DNA of 64,000 bases from JAFGPL01 sp963781805. Its GTDB lineage: Bacteria; Bacteroidota; Bacteroidia; Bacteroidales; UBA10428. How positions within the stretch are numbered: position 1 is the first letter of the stretch; each line of letters starts with the position of its first letter. The position numbers were made by a program, and so were the translations under genes. The notes below the pieces were generated by a model. It had not been told where the DNA came from. It saw only the letters and a list, made by a program, of their open reading frames with translations, and ran no database searches. This document shows, one piece after another, positions 47,191 through 54,550 of this stretch. The stretch covers positions 2,418,001 through 2,482,000 of the forward strand of contig CAWAHF010000004.1 in assembly GCA_963781805.1 (NCBI GenBank). Direction: 5' to 3'.

Positions 47191-47744
47191 AAAATAATCG
47201 CATTGACTTTATAGAATTAACTAAAAAAAGACAAAGTGTAAGAAGTTACAGCCAAGAGCCTGTGGAAAAAGAAAAAATTGAGAGATGTATCGAAGCTGTG
47301 AGGCTGGCTCCGTCAGCTTGTAATTCGCAACCCTGGAAATTTATTGTAATTACAGATAGTGAGTTGAAAAATAAAATAGCTGATTCAACAAGCAATAAAA
47401 TGCTGCCATTGAATCATTTCACAAAGGAAGCACCGGTTTTGGTTGTGATTGTTCGCGAGAATGCAAATTTCACTTCAAAAATGGGGGAAATTATAAGGGA
47501 TAAAAAATTTACCTTGATGGATATAGGGATTGCCGCTATCCATTTTTGTCTTCAGGCAACCACAGAAGGGTTGGGAACCTGCATACTTGGATGGTTTGAT
47601 GAAAGTAAAGTTAAGAAACTTCTAAATATACCCCGGAGTAAAAGGGCTGAATTAATCATTACAGTTGGGTATCCAAAGGATAATACAATTCGTGATAAGA
47701 AACGAAAAAATTTAAACGAAATTCTATCATACAATACTTACTGA
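47187..47744 (+). CDS. Nitroreductase family protein
   Basis: FMN-dependent oxidoreductase of 185 aa. The FMN-binding RQSVRSYSQEPV (about 14-26) and APSACNSQPWKFIV (about 37-50) are typical. LMDIGIAAIHFCLQATTEGLGTC is the dimer/FMN segment (seen in part: GIAAIHFCLQATTEGLG). A C-terminal GYP motif is also present. Overlap with the previous gene shows a two-gene operon. It converges on the methyltransferase gene with 47 bases between stops. The natural substrate is not predictable. Confidence 0.92.
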   Translation: MKNNRIDFIELTKKRQSVRSYSQEPVEKEKIERCIEAVRLAPSACNSQPWKFIVITDSELKNKIADSTSNKMLPLNHFTKEAPVLVVIVRENANFTSKMGEIIRDKKFTLMDIGIAAIHFCLQATTEGLGTCILGWFDESKVKKLLNIPRSKRAELIITVGYPKDNTIRDKKRKNLNEILSYNTY

Positions 47745-47791
47745 AAATCCATCATCCTTTCAAAATTCCGATTGAGAAAAGCTGGTATTTA

Positions 47792-48598
47792 CTATGGCTT
47801 TGTCGCAAGTATGTAAATCCGGATAAAAATTAATTTTACAGAACCCTCTTCATCTGCCTGATGTGCAAATGCCTCTTTCATTATTTGCTGAAAATTAAGG
47901 ACATATTCCTCCGTAAAAGTTTCTTCATAATAGTCCTGGTTAATATATCCCGCTGCGGCTCCCGATGAAAAAATATCAAATACCTCATCGGGTGTATGAT
48001 AAGATTCTATTTCTTCAAACCAGCATTTTTTTACAATTAAACCGACCTTTTCAAAAATTTCCCGGTATTCGGCTTCTGTATCGGCAAAATAAAAGGGACT
48101 TTTGAAAGATTTGAATATCAACCTTGTTAAAGGATTTGTTCTGACGTTCTCAATTCCTTCCAAAAAATTGGGACAATAGTTTTTTGAAGCAGGCGCCTGT
48201 ATTGCAATTTTTCCTGATTTTTTCAACGAATTATTGAAATTTTCAGCAACCCTATTTAAATCTTTAAACCATTGCAATGCAGAATTGCAGAATATTATAT
48301 CAAATTCGTTATTGAAATGAATGGCCTCGGCAGATTGAACTCTATATTCAATATTTTTGGCTATATTCTCTTCATTTGCCATCGATATCATTCCTTGCGA
48401 AGGATCAATCCCAACCACCCGTCCGGTTGTAAGATCAGCCAATTTTCTGGTTATTTTTCCCGTACCACATCCAATATCCAGAATATCATCGCCTTTCTGA
48501 ATATTAAGCATGTTGATTAAAATATCAGAAGCTGCTTTCTGAACGACAGATTTTTTGGAATAGGTACCAGAAATACCTGTAAAATCAATAGATTTCAT
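47792..48598 (-). CDS. Class I SAM-dependent methyltransferase (BioC-like)
   Basis: Soluble methyltransferase of 268 aa. Motif I is LDIGCGTGKITRKL (about 40-53), an acidic residue ends strand beta-2 (VVGIDPSQGM, about 61-70), and motif IV-like DIIFCNSALQWF (about 104-115) follows. The QWF and the later FKSFKSPFYFADTEAEY region resemble BioC and trans-aconitate methyltransferases. No biotin genes adjoin it, so malonyl-ACP methylation is unproven. A 52-codon gene lies 29 bases upstream in the same direction. Confidence 0.85.
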   Translation of the reverse strand: MKSIDFTGISGTYSKKSVVQKAASDILINMLNIQKGDDILDIGCGTGKITRKLADLTTGRVVGIDPSQGMISMANEENIAKNIEYRVQSAEAIHFNNEFDIIFCNSALQWFKDLNRVAENFNNSLKKSGKIAIQAPASKNYCPNFLEGIENVRTNPLTRLIFKSFKSPFYFADTEAEYREIFEKVGLIVKKCWFEEIESYHTPDEVFDIFSSGAAAGYINQDYYEETFTEEYVLNFQQIMKEAFAHQADEEGSVKLIFIRIYILATKP

Positions 48599-48627
48599 TC
48601 AAGTAATAAATTATTTTGAACAACTTG

Positions 48628-48786
48628 TTATGTCTTGATCAGACTAAACCGTGACTCTGGTAAGATTTCACCCGTCTCCCGCAATTCGTATTCAAATCCT
48701 TTGTCGGTTTTAATCACTCTTTTAATCTTTACCGGTTTTGTGCCATCAAGAAAAACAAGTTGAGCCGCCCGGAATTTTGCTATCAT
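48628..48786 (-). CDS. Small uncharacterised protein, 52 aa
   Basis: A short reading frame with an ATG start (MIAKFRAAQLVFLDGTKP...) and TAA stop. It has a coding-like composition: a basic N-terminal half, a strand-rich middle (KIKRVIKTDKGFEYEL) and an acidic turn (RETGEILPESRF). It fills the space between the aldo/keto reductase (50 bases upstream) and the methyltransferase (29 bases downstream), all on the minus strand. That suggests a three-gene operon. I do not recognise the family. A small beta-barrel (Tudor/SH3-like) fold is conceivable. Confidence 0.6.
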   Translation of the reverse strand: MIAKFRAAQLVFLDGTKPVKIKRVIKTDKGFEYELRETGEILPESRFSLIKT

Positions 48787-48835
48787 AATTGTAGAATCTA
48801 GTCAACAGCATTTTCAAATCGTTTGCCATGCAAAG

Positions 48836-49822
48836 TTACCAAATTTGATGAACCAGAGGTTTAATTTTTTTCCGATAAATACTATTCATTGCATCTGTCT
48901 GTTTTTGGTCCAGTGCAGGTGCTTCCAGTGCTTTCATATTGGAAATAACCTGGTCGGGATTAGAAGCACCGGGGATGATGCAGCTTACCTCATCGAACAT
49001 GAGTATCCATTTCAAAGCAATGGGTGCAAGGTTTTTTTCGTCAGGAAAGAGTTTTTTTAAATCTTCAACAGCATCCAGACCGGTTTGATAATCGATCCCG
49101 GAAAAGGTTTCCCCTTTATCAAAAAACATTCCTCTGCGGTTAAAAAACCTGTGATCTCCTTTAGTGAAGGTGGAAGTTTTGGTAAACTTACCCGTAAGTA
49201 ATCCACTTGCAAGCGGAACCCTGACAATGATTCCCACATTTCTTTTGTTGGCTTCCCTGAAAAAAAGTTCAGCAGGTCGTTGTCGGAACATATTAAAAAT
49301 TATTTGTACGGTAGTAACATTTTCAAATTCAATTGCTTTTAAAGCTTCTTCCACCTTTTCAATGCTCACCCCAAGATGTTTTATTTTACCTTCTTTTTTT
49401 AGGTCTTCAAATAAACCAAATATCTCCGGCCTGTAATAAACCTGTGTCGGAGGGCAATGCAACTGGATTAAATCAATCACTTCAAGGTTCATATTCCTCA
49501 GACTGTCTTCAACAAATTTCCTTAAAATTTCAGGTTGATAAGCTTCGTTTGTATGTGGATTGAGCCTGCGTCCGCATTTTGTAGCCACGATTATTTTTTC
49601 TTTTCTCGAACCTGCTAATCTGCCTACCGCTTTTTCGCTTTCACCATCTCCGTAAACATCTGCAGTATCAATAAAATTAATGCCGGAATCTATCGCTGTA
49701 TTCAGTATTTTGTCGGCATTCTCACGGCTGAAATTTTCACCCCATTTCCCGCCAACCTGCCAGGTTCCAAGGCTTATTTCAGATACTTCAAAACCGGTTT
49801 TCCCTAATTTTCTGTAATTCAT
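48836..49822 (-). CDS. Aldo/keto reductase
   Basis: NADPH-dependent (beta/alpha)8 oxidoreductase of 328 aa. Catalytic residues are in place: Asp52 and Tyr57 (FIDTADVYGDGESE), Lys82 (IIVATKCG) and a His in DLIQLHCPP (about 119). The C-terminal cofactor segment IIPGASNPDQVISN is also present. The sequence resembles the YajO/IolS-like AKR subgroup. Substrate is unknown. It probably heads a minus-strand operon with the 52-aa protein and the methyltransferase. Confidence 0.94.
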   Translation of the reverse strand: MNYRKLGKTGFEVSEISLGTWQVGGKWGENFSRENADKILNTAIDSGINFIDTADVYGDGESEKAVGRLAGSRKEKIIVATKCGRRLNPHTNEAYQPEILRKFVEDSLRNMNLEVIDLIQLHCPPTQVYYRPEIFGLFEDLKKEGKIKHLGVSIEKVEEALKAIEFENVTTVQIIFNMFRQRPAELFFREANKRNVGIIVRVPLASGLLTGKFTKTSTFTKGDHRFFNRRGMFFDKGETFSGIDYQTGLDAVEDLKKLFPDEKNLAPIALKWILMFDEVSCIIPGASNPDQVISNMKALEAPALDQKQTDAMNSIYRKKIKPLVHQIW

Positions 49823-50156
49823 AATTCCATCAAGTTTTAAAATATTGTTTCAAAATGGACTTGGTATTATCCTGAGTTTTACTTTTTCATTCATATAAAA
49901 GAAAAGAATAAAACCTTATTGGATAATCATTTCCAAAGTTAATAAAAATGGAAGTAAATTGGAGAAGGAAGTGACTTGAAGCGTTTTTTTCAAAGAAGAA
50001 ACACCTTCGCAATACTATTTATGAATTTCAGTTAACAGGTTAACGGAACGTTTGAACCAGGTTTAATTAAGAATTCCAATAACTTAACAGTGTAACGAAG
50101 GTGCATGTATAAAATTGTTGTATTGCTATAACCCTTAAAATAATATAGTGAATATA
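49823..50156. other. Intergenic gap, no gene seen
   Basis: About 330 bases with no supported gene. A pair of GTTAAC palindromes near 50032-50043 and a 9-bp inverted repeat overlapping the next gene's stop (arms 50142-50150 and 50162-50170) were noted. The latter may be that gene's terminator. Confidence 0.4.
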
Positions 50157-50384
50157 TCAGGCACTATATTTATTTTCAGTTGACCAGTAGGCTCCGCAAT
50201 GGGGACATCTTTGTCCGGCAGTTGATGAATTTGATACTGTTTTGCCACACGCACTGCACGATTTGTGCATGCTGTAACCGGTTGAAGAACTTCCGCTATT
50301 TGTAACGTTTGAGATAATTCCCACGAGGATTAAAATTCCAATAATGATTGCTAGCGCCATGGTGATTTGTTTTAAGTTAGACAT
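50157..50384 (-). CDS. Small membrane-anchored zinc-ribbon protein
   Basis: A 75-aa protein with one membrane helix (about 8-27, ALAIIIGILILVGIIS), a Ser/Gly/Thr linker, and a zinc ribbon made of two CxxC knuckles (SCSACGKT and RCPHCGAYW, about 43-65). Such small proteins are common and uncharacterised. The topology places the ribbon on one side of the inner membrane with a short cytosolic or periplasmic tail. It is monocistronic. Confidence 0.8.
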   Translation of the reverse strand: MSNLKQITMALAIIIGILILVGIISNVTNSGSSSTGYSMHKSCSACGKTVSNSSTAGQRCPHCGAYWSTENKYSA

Positions 50385-50523
50385 AATTTATGCAACAAAT
50401 GTACTTCCCTGAGAAAGCCAAAAAAAGGGGAAAAAATGCCTTGAAAAGGGAATTTTCAATGATTTGGAGATTTGCTATGCAAGATTCAATTTAACGGATC
50501 AGGATACGGTGCGGTGACCTCAA

Positions 50524-51222
50524 CTATTCATGGTTTTGGGCTGATGAAAGTATCTTATTTAAATCAAATAATTCGGCATTAAACTTTGATTCCAGGATTC
50601 TGCGTGGAATATCAGATACTTTGTTGCTAGTTTTATCGATAATCACCGTGTCGGAAGTAACAATAATTCCTTCGCTGAATTTCTTAATGTTATGATCTGG
50701 CGATTTTACGATTTCACAGATTCCTGACAAGTTGTGCCGTTTTATCGTCTCGTTGATTATTTTGGAATGAATGGCGCTATGTGAAACCGGGGCATCAATA
50801 TAAAAATGAACAAATGACGGTTGATGGTGATCAAAATATTCAAACAGCATTTCAATACATTGAAAAAAAAACTCTTCGTTGCGAAGTTTGCCATGAAGAG
50901 AGCCAGCATCTCTTACAATATGGTCATTACTCAGGAAGACTATTCGTCCAAGCCGGTAATTCAATAAGGAGAATAAAACATTGTAACCGTCAATGATAAG
51001 ATACTGGCCGTGAATTTCTTCTGTCAGCCTTTTTTGTCTTTCACGGGCAATATTCTCGTTCGATATCCCTCTGTATAATATGGTTCGCTGATCTCTGTCC
51101 AACCGGTATCTGTCTCCGATTAGTTTAAGTGTTCCTCTCTCAGGATAGTGCCGGTTTATCAGATAGAAATAATTAAGAACGCTATGTTTAAATTCGTCGG
51201 TGTATAGGTTATGGGTATCCAT
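50524..51222 (-). CDS. DUF434/DUF5616 family protein with NYN/PIN-like core
   Basis: Cytosolic 232-aa protein. The N-terminal DUF434 helical region (about 5-60, RYRLDRDQRTILYRGIS) leads to a nuclease-like domain with LIIDGYNVLFSLL (about 74-86). The Asp-Gly-Tyr-Asn is shared with NYN/YacP ribonucleases. FYIDAPVSHS (about 140) and VTSDTVIIDK (about 192-201) follow, both giving acidic residues suitable for a metal site. Function is unproven; RNA processing is inferred from the fold. It lies 40 bases downstream of the radical SAM gene on the same strand, so the two are probably co-transcribed. Confidence 0.85.
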   Translation of the reverse strand: MDTHNLYTDEFKHSVLNYFYLINRHYPERGTLKLIGDRYRLDRDQRTILYRGISNENIARERQKRLTEEIHGQYLIIDGYNVLFSLLNYRLGRIVFLSNDHIVRDAGSLHGKLRNEEFFFQCIEMLFEYFDHHQPSFVHFYIDAPVSHSAIHSKIINETIKRHNLSGICEIVKSPDHNIKKFSEGIIVTSDTVIIDKTSNKVSDIPRRILESKFNAELFDLNKILSSAQNHE

Positions 51223-51262
51223 AAAATATTCAGATTATAACCTGAAAGTAAACCATAAAGAA

Positions 51263-52165
51263 TTATAAATCAACTGATAATCCTTTGGTAGCAGCATATT
51301 GTAAAATTTCTTCATATTCTTCCCTGCTTACCTGTCTTGTTAGGTTACTGTTTTCCACAGCCCTGTATTCGGGACGGTATTGATTCATGATATTAAAATA
51401 AATGTTTTTGGATAGTCCCGCAATAAAATCAATAATTTTCCTGGATTGTTCAAGATAGCCGGGAAGTATAAGATGTCTGACAATAAGGCCTTTGTATGCA
51501 ATTTCATTTTCATCCACTTTCAATTCCCCCACTTGTCTGAACATTTCGGTTATAGCCATCATGGCAATCTGTGGATAATATTTGGCGTTGCTTAAACTGT
51601 AGCCTGTCTTTTCATCAAAATATTTGAAATCGGGCATATAAATATCCACAATTCCATCAAGCAGTTTAAGTGTTTTTATTGAATCGTACCCTCCCGAATT
51701 ATAAACAATAGGAATCTGTAAACCTCTATCAATTGCTAAATCAAGCGCATTCAGAATAGGATATACCATATGCGTGGGTGTAACCAGGTTAATATTATGA
51801 CATCCCTGCTGTTGTAAGTTTAGCATAATTGATGCAAGTTCTTCATAGGTAAATTCCTCTCCACTTTGCATTTGAGATATGTCGCAATTCTGGCAGTATA
51901 TGCATTGCAGGTTGCAGTTCGAAAAAAATATGGTCCCGCTTCCATACACACCCACAAGGGGTGGCTCTTCTCCAAAGTGCGGACCCGCTGAGGCTATTAC
52001 CGGTTTGATGCTACTGTTACAATAACCATCAGAGCAAATTGTGCGATCCACTCCACACGAATGTGGGCAAAGCGAACATTTGCTGCAGATAATGGCGGCT
52101 TCCTCAATCCGTTTCTTCAGTTCCCCCGATTGATTTAGTGCTATATAAGAAGGATTATATGCCAA
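51263..52165 (-). CDS. Radical SAM protein, PflX / COG1313 type
   Basis: Radical SAM enzyme of 300 aa related to pyruvate-formate-lyase-activating proteins. A four-cysteine N-terminal cluster (CSKCSLCPHSCGVDR, then CSDGYC, residues 28-49) precedes the radical SAM motif CNLQCIYCQN (Cys84, Cys88, Cys91). Downstream strands with GGYDS and DIYMPDFKY follow. The protein is assigned as a putative PFL activator homologue, but no glycyl radical enzyme is nearby, so the real substrate is unknown. It leads the DUF434 gene. Confidence 0.9.
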   Translation of the reverse strand: MAYNPSYIALNQSGELKKRIEEAAIICSKCSLCPHSCGVDRTICSDGYCNSSIKPVIASAGPHFGEEPPLVGVYGSGTIFFSNCNLQCIYCQNCDISQMQSGEEFTYEELASIMLNLQQQGCHNINLVTPTHMVYPILNALDLAIDRGLQIPIVYNSGGYDSIKTLKLLDGIVDIYMPDFKYFDEKTGYSLSNAKYYPQIAMMAITEMFRQVGELKVDENEIAYKGLIVRHLILPGYLEQSRKIIDFIAGLSKNIYFNIMNQYRPEYRAVENSNLTRQVSREEYEEILQYAATKGLSVDL

Positions 52166-52260
52166 TGTTAAGGTTTTAGTTCTGAAAAATTAGTGAAAAT
52201 TATGGATATTTATATGATATCGGACCGACAGATTCATCGGTAAGTAAAGGTTAGATTTTA

Positions 52261-52268
52261 TATCTTTG
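52261..52268 (+). promoter_or_regulatory. Candidate -7 box TATCTTTG of the arsC-like gene
   Basis: TAnnTTTG match 28 bases before the ATG at 52297. Confidence 0.45.
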
Positions 52269-52296
52269 GATTACCAAACAAAACCTGCTAAAAACC

Positions 52297-52641
52297 ATGT
52301 TAAAAATTTATCATAATCCACGATGTAAAAAAAGCCGGGAGGGTCTTAAGTACCTGCAGGAAAAGAAGGTTGACGTACAAATTGTTGACTATATCCGCAA
52401 TTCCATTTCTATAGACGATCTGAAAAATATCCTGATGAAATTAAATAAAAAGCCATCAGAGATCATCAGAACCCAGGAAGCTTATTACAAAAAAGAATTA
52501 AAAGGTAAAAATTTCACAGACGAAGAATGGATTAAAATTCTTGTTGAAAATCCGCAACTAATTCAAAGACCGATTGTTGTTGGTAAATATAAAGCAATTA
52601 TTGCACAACCTCCCGAAATTGTTGAGGAATTAATAAAATAG
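52297..52641 (+). CDS. ArsC/Spx family protein, arsenate reductase-like
   Basis: Thioredoxin-fold protein of 114 aa. The N-terminal IYHNPRCKKSREGL places the reactive Cys at residue 10, followed by Arg, as in glutaredoxin-linked ArsC. The C-terminal QRPIVVGKYKAIIAQPP carries the conserved arginine. It is a single-cysteine type. No other ars genes (arsB, arsR) are adjacent, so it may act in general thiol chemistry rather than arsenic resistance; the YffB and Spx subgroups are alternatives. It is followed after 80 bases by fumarase. Confidence 0.85.
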   Translation: MLKIYHNPRCKKSREGLKYLQEKKVDVQIVDYIRNSISIDDLKNILMKLNKKPSEIIRTQEAYYKKELKGKNFTDEEWIKILVENPQLIQRPIVVGKYKAIIAQPPEIVEELIK

Positions 52642-52721
52642 AATCTGAATCAGAATGAGTAGTTTTTAATATTCTGAACTAAATAATTAGTTGCCGGTTC
52701 AACCTTAAATAAATAAACAAT

Positions 52722-54107
52722 ATGGAATACAGAATTGAGCACGATACCATGGGTGAAGTAAAAGTTCCCGCAGATAAATACTGGGGAGCACAGACCGAAC
52801 GTTCAAGAAATAATTTTAGAATTGGCCCGGAAGCCAGCATGCCCAAAGAAATTATTTATGCTTTTGCCTTTCTTAAAAAAGCTGCTGCTATTGTTAATCT
52901 CAACCTGGGAACGATACAACATGAAAAAACCGAATTGATTGAAAAAGTTTGTGACGAGATTCTGGAGGGTAAACTCGACGATCAGTTTCCGTTGGTTATT
53001 TGGCAGACTGGATCAGGTACACAATCAAACATGAACATGAATGAGGTGATTGCATATCGTGCTCATGTTCTTTCGGGAGGAAAACTCACGGATGCAAAAA
53101 AAATATTGCACCCCAATGATGACATCAACAAATCACAATCATCCAATGATACTTTTCCAACAGCCATGCATATTGCAGCATATAAGCTGGTGATGGAAGT
53201 TACTCTGCCGGGAATGAAGAAACTTCGCGACACCCTGGCTGATAAGTTGAATGCTTTTTCGAAAATTGTAAAAACAGGTCGCACCCATTTTATGGATGCA
53301 ACACCATTAACTCTTGGACAAGAGTTTTCAGGATATGTACAGCAAATCGACAATTCCATGCGTGCCATCCGGAATGCTCTCGAAATGGTTGCTGAACTTG
53401 CCCTGGGAGGTACCGCTGTGGGCACAGGATTAAATGCTCCAAAAGGCTATGCCGAACTGGTTGCAAAGGAAATAGCCCGATTAACAGATTTACCTTTTAT
53501 TTCAGCTCCAAACAAATTTGAAGCCCTGGCTGCCCACGATGCCATGGTTGAACTAAGCGGCGCCCTGAAAAGATCTGCGGTATCTCTGATGAAAATTGCC
53601 AACGATATTCGCATGCTCAGTTCCGGTCCGCGTTGCGGAATAGGAGAAATAAAAATTCCTGAGAATGAACCCGGTTCTTCAATTATGCCCGGAAAGGTAA
53701 ATCCTACCCAACCGGAAGCACTTACGATGGTTTGTGCACAGGTAATAGGCAATGATATAGCAGTTTCTATCGGAGGATCAAATGGACACTTTGAACTAAA
53801 TGTTTTTAAACCGCTTATTGCCGCAAATGTATTGCAATCTGCCCGTTTAATCGGCGATGCATGCACTTCGTTTAACGATCATTGTGCAGTTGGTATTCAG
53901 CCAAATACCGAAACCATTCAAAAACACCTTCAAAATTCATTGATGCTTGTAACCGCGCTGAATCCGCATATTGGTTATGAAAATTCTGCAAAAATTGCCA
54001 AAAAGGCACATGCCGAAGGTAAAACTTTAAAGGAGGTTGCAATTGAACTGGGTCTGGTCACAGGAGAACAATTTGACGAGTGGGTAAATCCGGGAAAGAT
54101 GGTTTAA
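52722..54107 (+). CDS. fumC: Fumarate hydratase class II
   Basis: Oxygen-stable, iron-free fumarase of 461 aa interconverting fumarate and malate. Superfamily signature GSSIMPGKVNP lies at about 317-327, with the catalytic serine loop. Other landmarks: TGSGTQSNMNMNEV (about 97-110), SSNDTFPTAMH, and the catalytic His in TGRTHFMDATPL (about 184-195). Length is standard. With methylmalonyl-CoA mutase just downstream this supports a fumarate-succinate-propionate branch, although a repeat island separates them and they are not one operon. Confidence 0.96.
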   Translation: MEYRIEHDTMGEVKVPADKYWGAQTERSRNNFRIGPEASMPKEIIYAFAFLKKAAAIVNLNLGTIQHEKTELIEKVCDEILEGKLDDQFPLVIWQTGSGTQSNMNMNEVIAYRAHVLSGGKLTDAKKILHPNDDINKSQSSNDTFPTAMHIAAYKLVMEVTLPGMKKLRDTLADKLNAFSKIVKTGRTHFMDATPLTLGQEFSGYVQQIDNSMRAIRNALEMVAELALGGTAVGTGLNAPKGYAELVAKEIARLTDLPFISAPNKFEALAAHDAMVELSGALKRSAVSLMKIANDIRMLSSGPRCGIGEIKIPENEPGSSIMPGKVNPTQPEALTMVCAQVIGNDIAVSIGGSNGHFELNVFKPLIAANVLQSARLIGDACTSFNDHCAVGIQPNTETIQKHLQNSLMLVTALNPHIGYENSAKIAKKAHAEGKTLKEVAIELGLVTGEQFDEWVNPGKMV

Positions 54108-54127
54108 AAGATGTTCTGAGTTCGGAG

Positions 54128-54288
54128 TTCCTAGTTCCAAGTTTCAAGTTCCAAGTTTCAAGTTTCAAGTTTCAAGTTTCAAGTTCCGGGCTTGCCAACC
54201 GAAACTTCAGTGAAGGTTGGTTCGGAGTTCCAAGTTTCAAGTTTCAAGTTCCGGGCTTGCCAACCGAAACTTCAGTGAAGGTTGGTTC
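54128..54288. repeat. Heptamer (AGTTTCA) tandem array with a duplicated 58-bp unit
   Basis: Tandem 7-base units AGTTTCA/AGTTCCA run through 54134-54185 and again at 54228-54250. A 58-base unit, three partial heptamers plus a GC-richer module with CCAACC...GGTTGG arms, occurs twice identically at 54166-54223 and 54231-54288 (offset 65). Similar GAAACTT-type heptamers occur in intergenic DNA of other Bacteroidota. The copy number is a good candidate for strain variation. Confidence 0.85.
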
Positions 54289-54384
54289 CGGGTTCAGAGT
54301 TCCGGGTTCTAATCTTATATAAAAATTCAGAATCAGTATCTGTCCTGTATTAAAAAGATGAGAATGCTATAAGGCGGCAGGCAC

Positions 54385-54399
54385 TCCCGATAATCGGGA
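54385..54399. repeat. Palindrome TCCCGAT-A-ATCGGGA
   Basis: Perfect 7-bp arms around one base, in the GC-richer segment after the heptamer island. Motifs of this kind are common intergenic repeats in Bacteroidota. With no T tract, it is not an obvious terminator. Confidence 0.6.
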
Positions 54400-54520
54400 T
54401 GACGGGTTTCTGATGTTTTCCCAATCCTGATGCCCCGGGATTTAAGTCGCTAACCCGGTACTTGGATCGATAGTCATTCTCACCATCACAAAATTACCTT
54501 CTTTTTCACAAAAAAACATT

Positions 54521-54528
54521 TATTTTTG
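54521..54528 (+). promoter_or_regulatory. Candidate -7 box TATTTTTG of the methylmalonyl-CoA mutase operon
   Basis: TAnnTTTG match 22 bases before the preferred ATG at 54551. A transcript starting about 7 bases later would exclude the in-frame TTG at 54536 or leave it almost leaderless, supporting the ATG. Confidence 0.5.
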
Positions 54529-54550
54529 CACTTCTTTGCGTCTATGCAAT

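Larger units (their letters stand above)
54108..54550. other. Repeat-bearing intergenic region between fumC and the mutase genes
   Basis: About 440 bases with no gene. The first half is a heptamer/58-bp repeat island, the second half a GC-rich stretch with a palindrome at 54385-54399 and the mutase promoter. An 80-codon open frame across the repeats (54080-54322) is a by-product of the repeat and is not a gene. Confidence 0.7.

Noticed and set aside
52297..52641. Arsenic resistance operon
   Set aside because: Only an ArsC-like gene is present; no arsR, arsB or acr3 genes are adjacent.
54128..54288. Possible CRISPR array
   Set aside because: Units are 7-base tandem repeats and one duplicated 58-base segment, without unique spacers of constant length and no cas genes.
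54080..54322. 80-codon open frame across the repeat island
   Set aside because: Its sequence is just the translated heptamer (repeated SFKFQV) and it overlaps the end of fumC.
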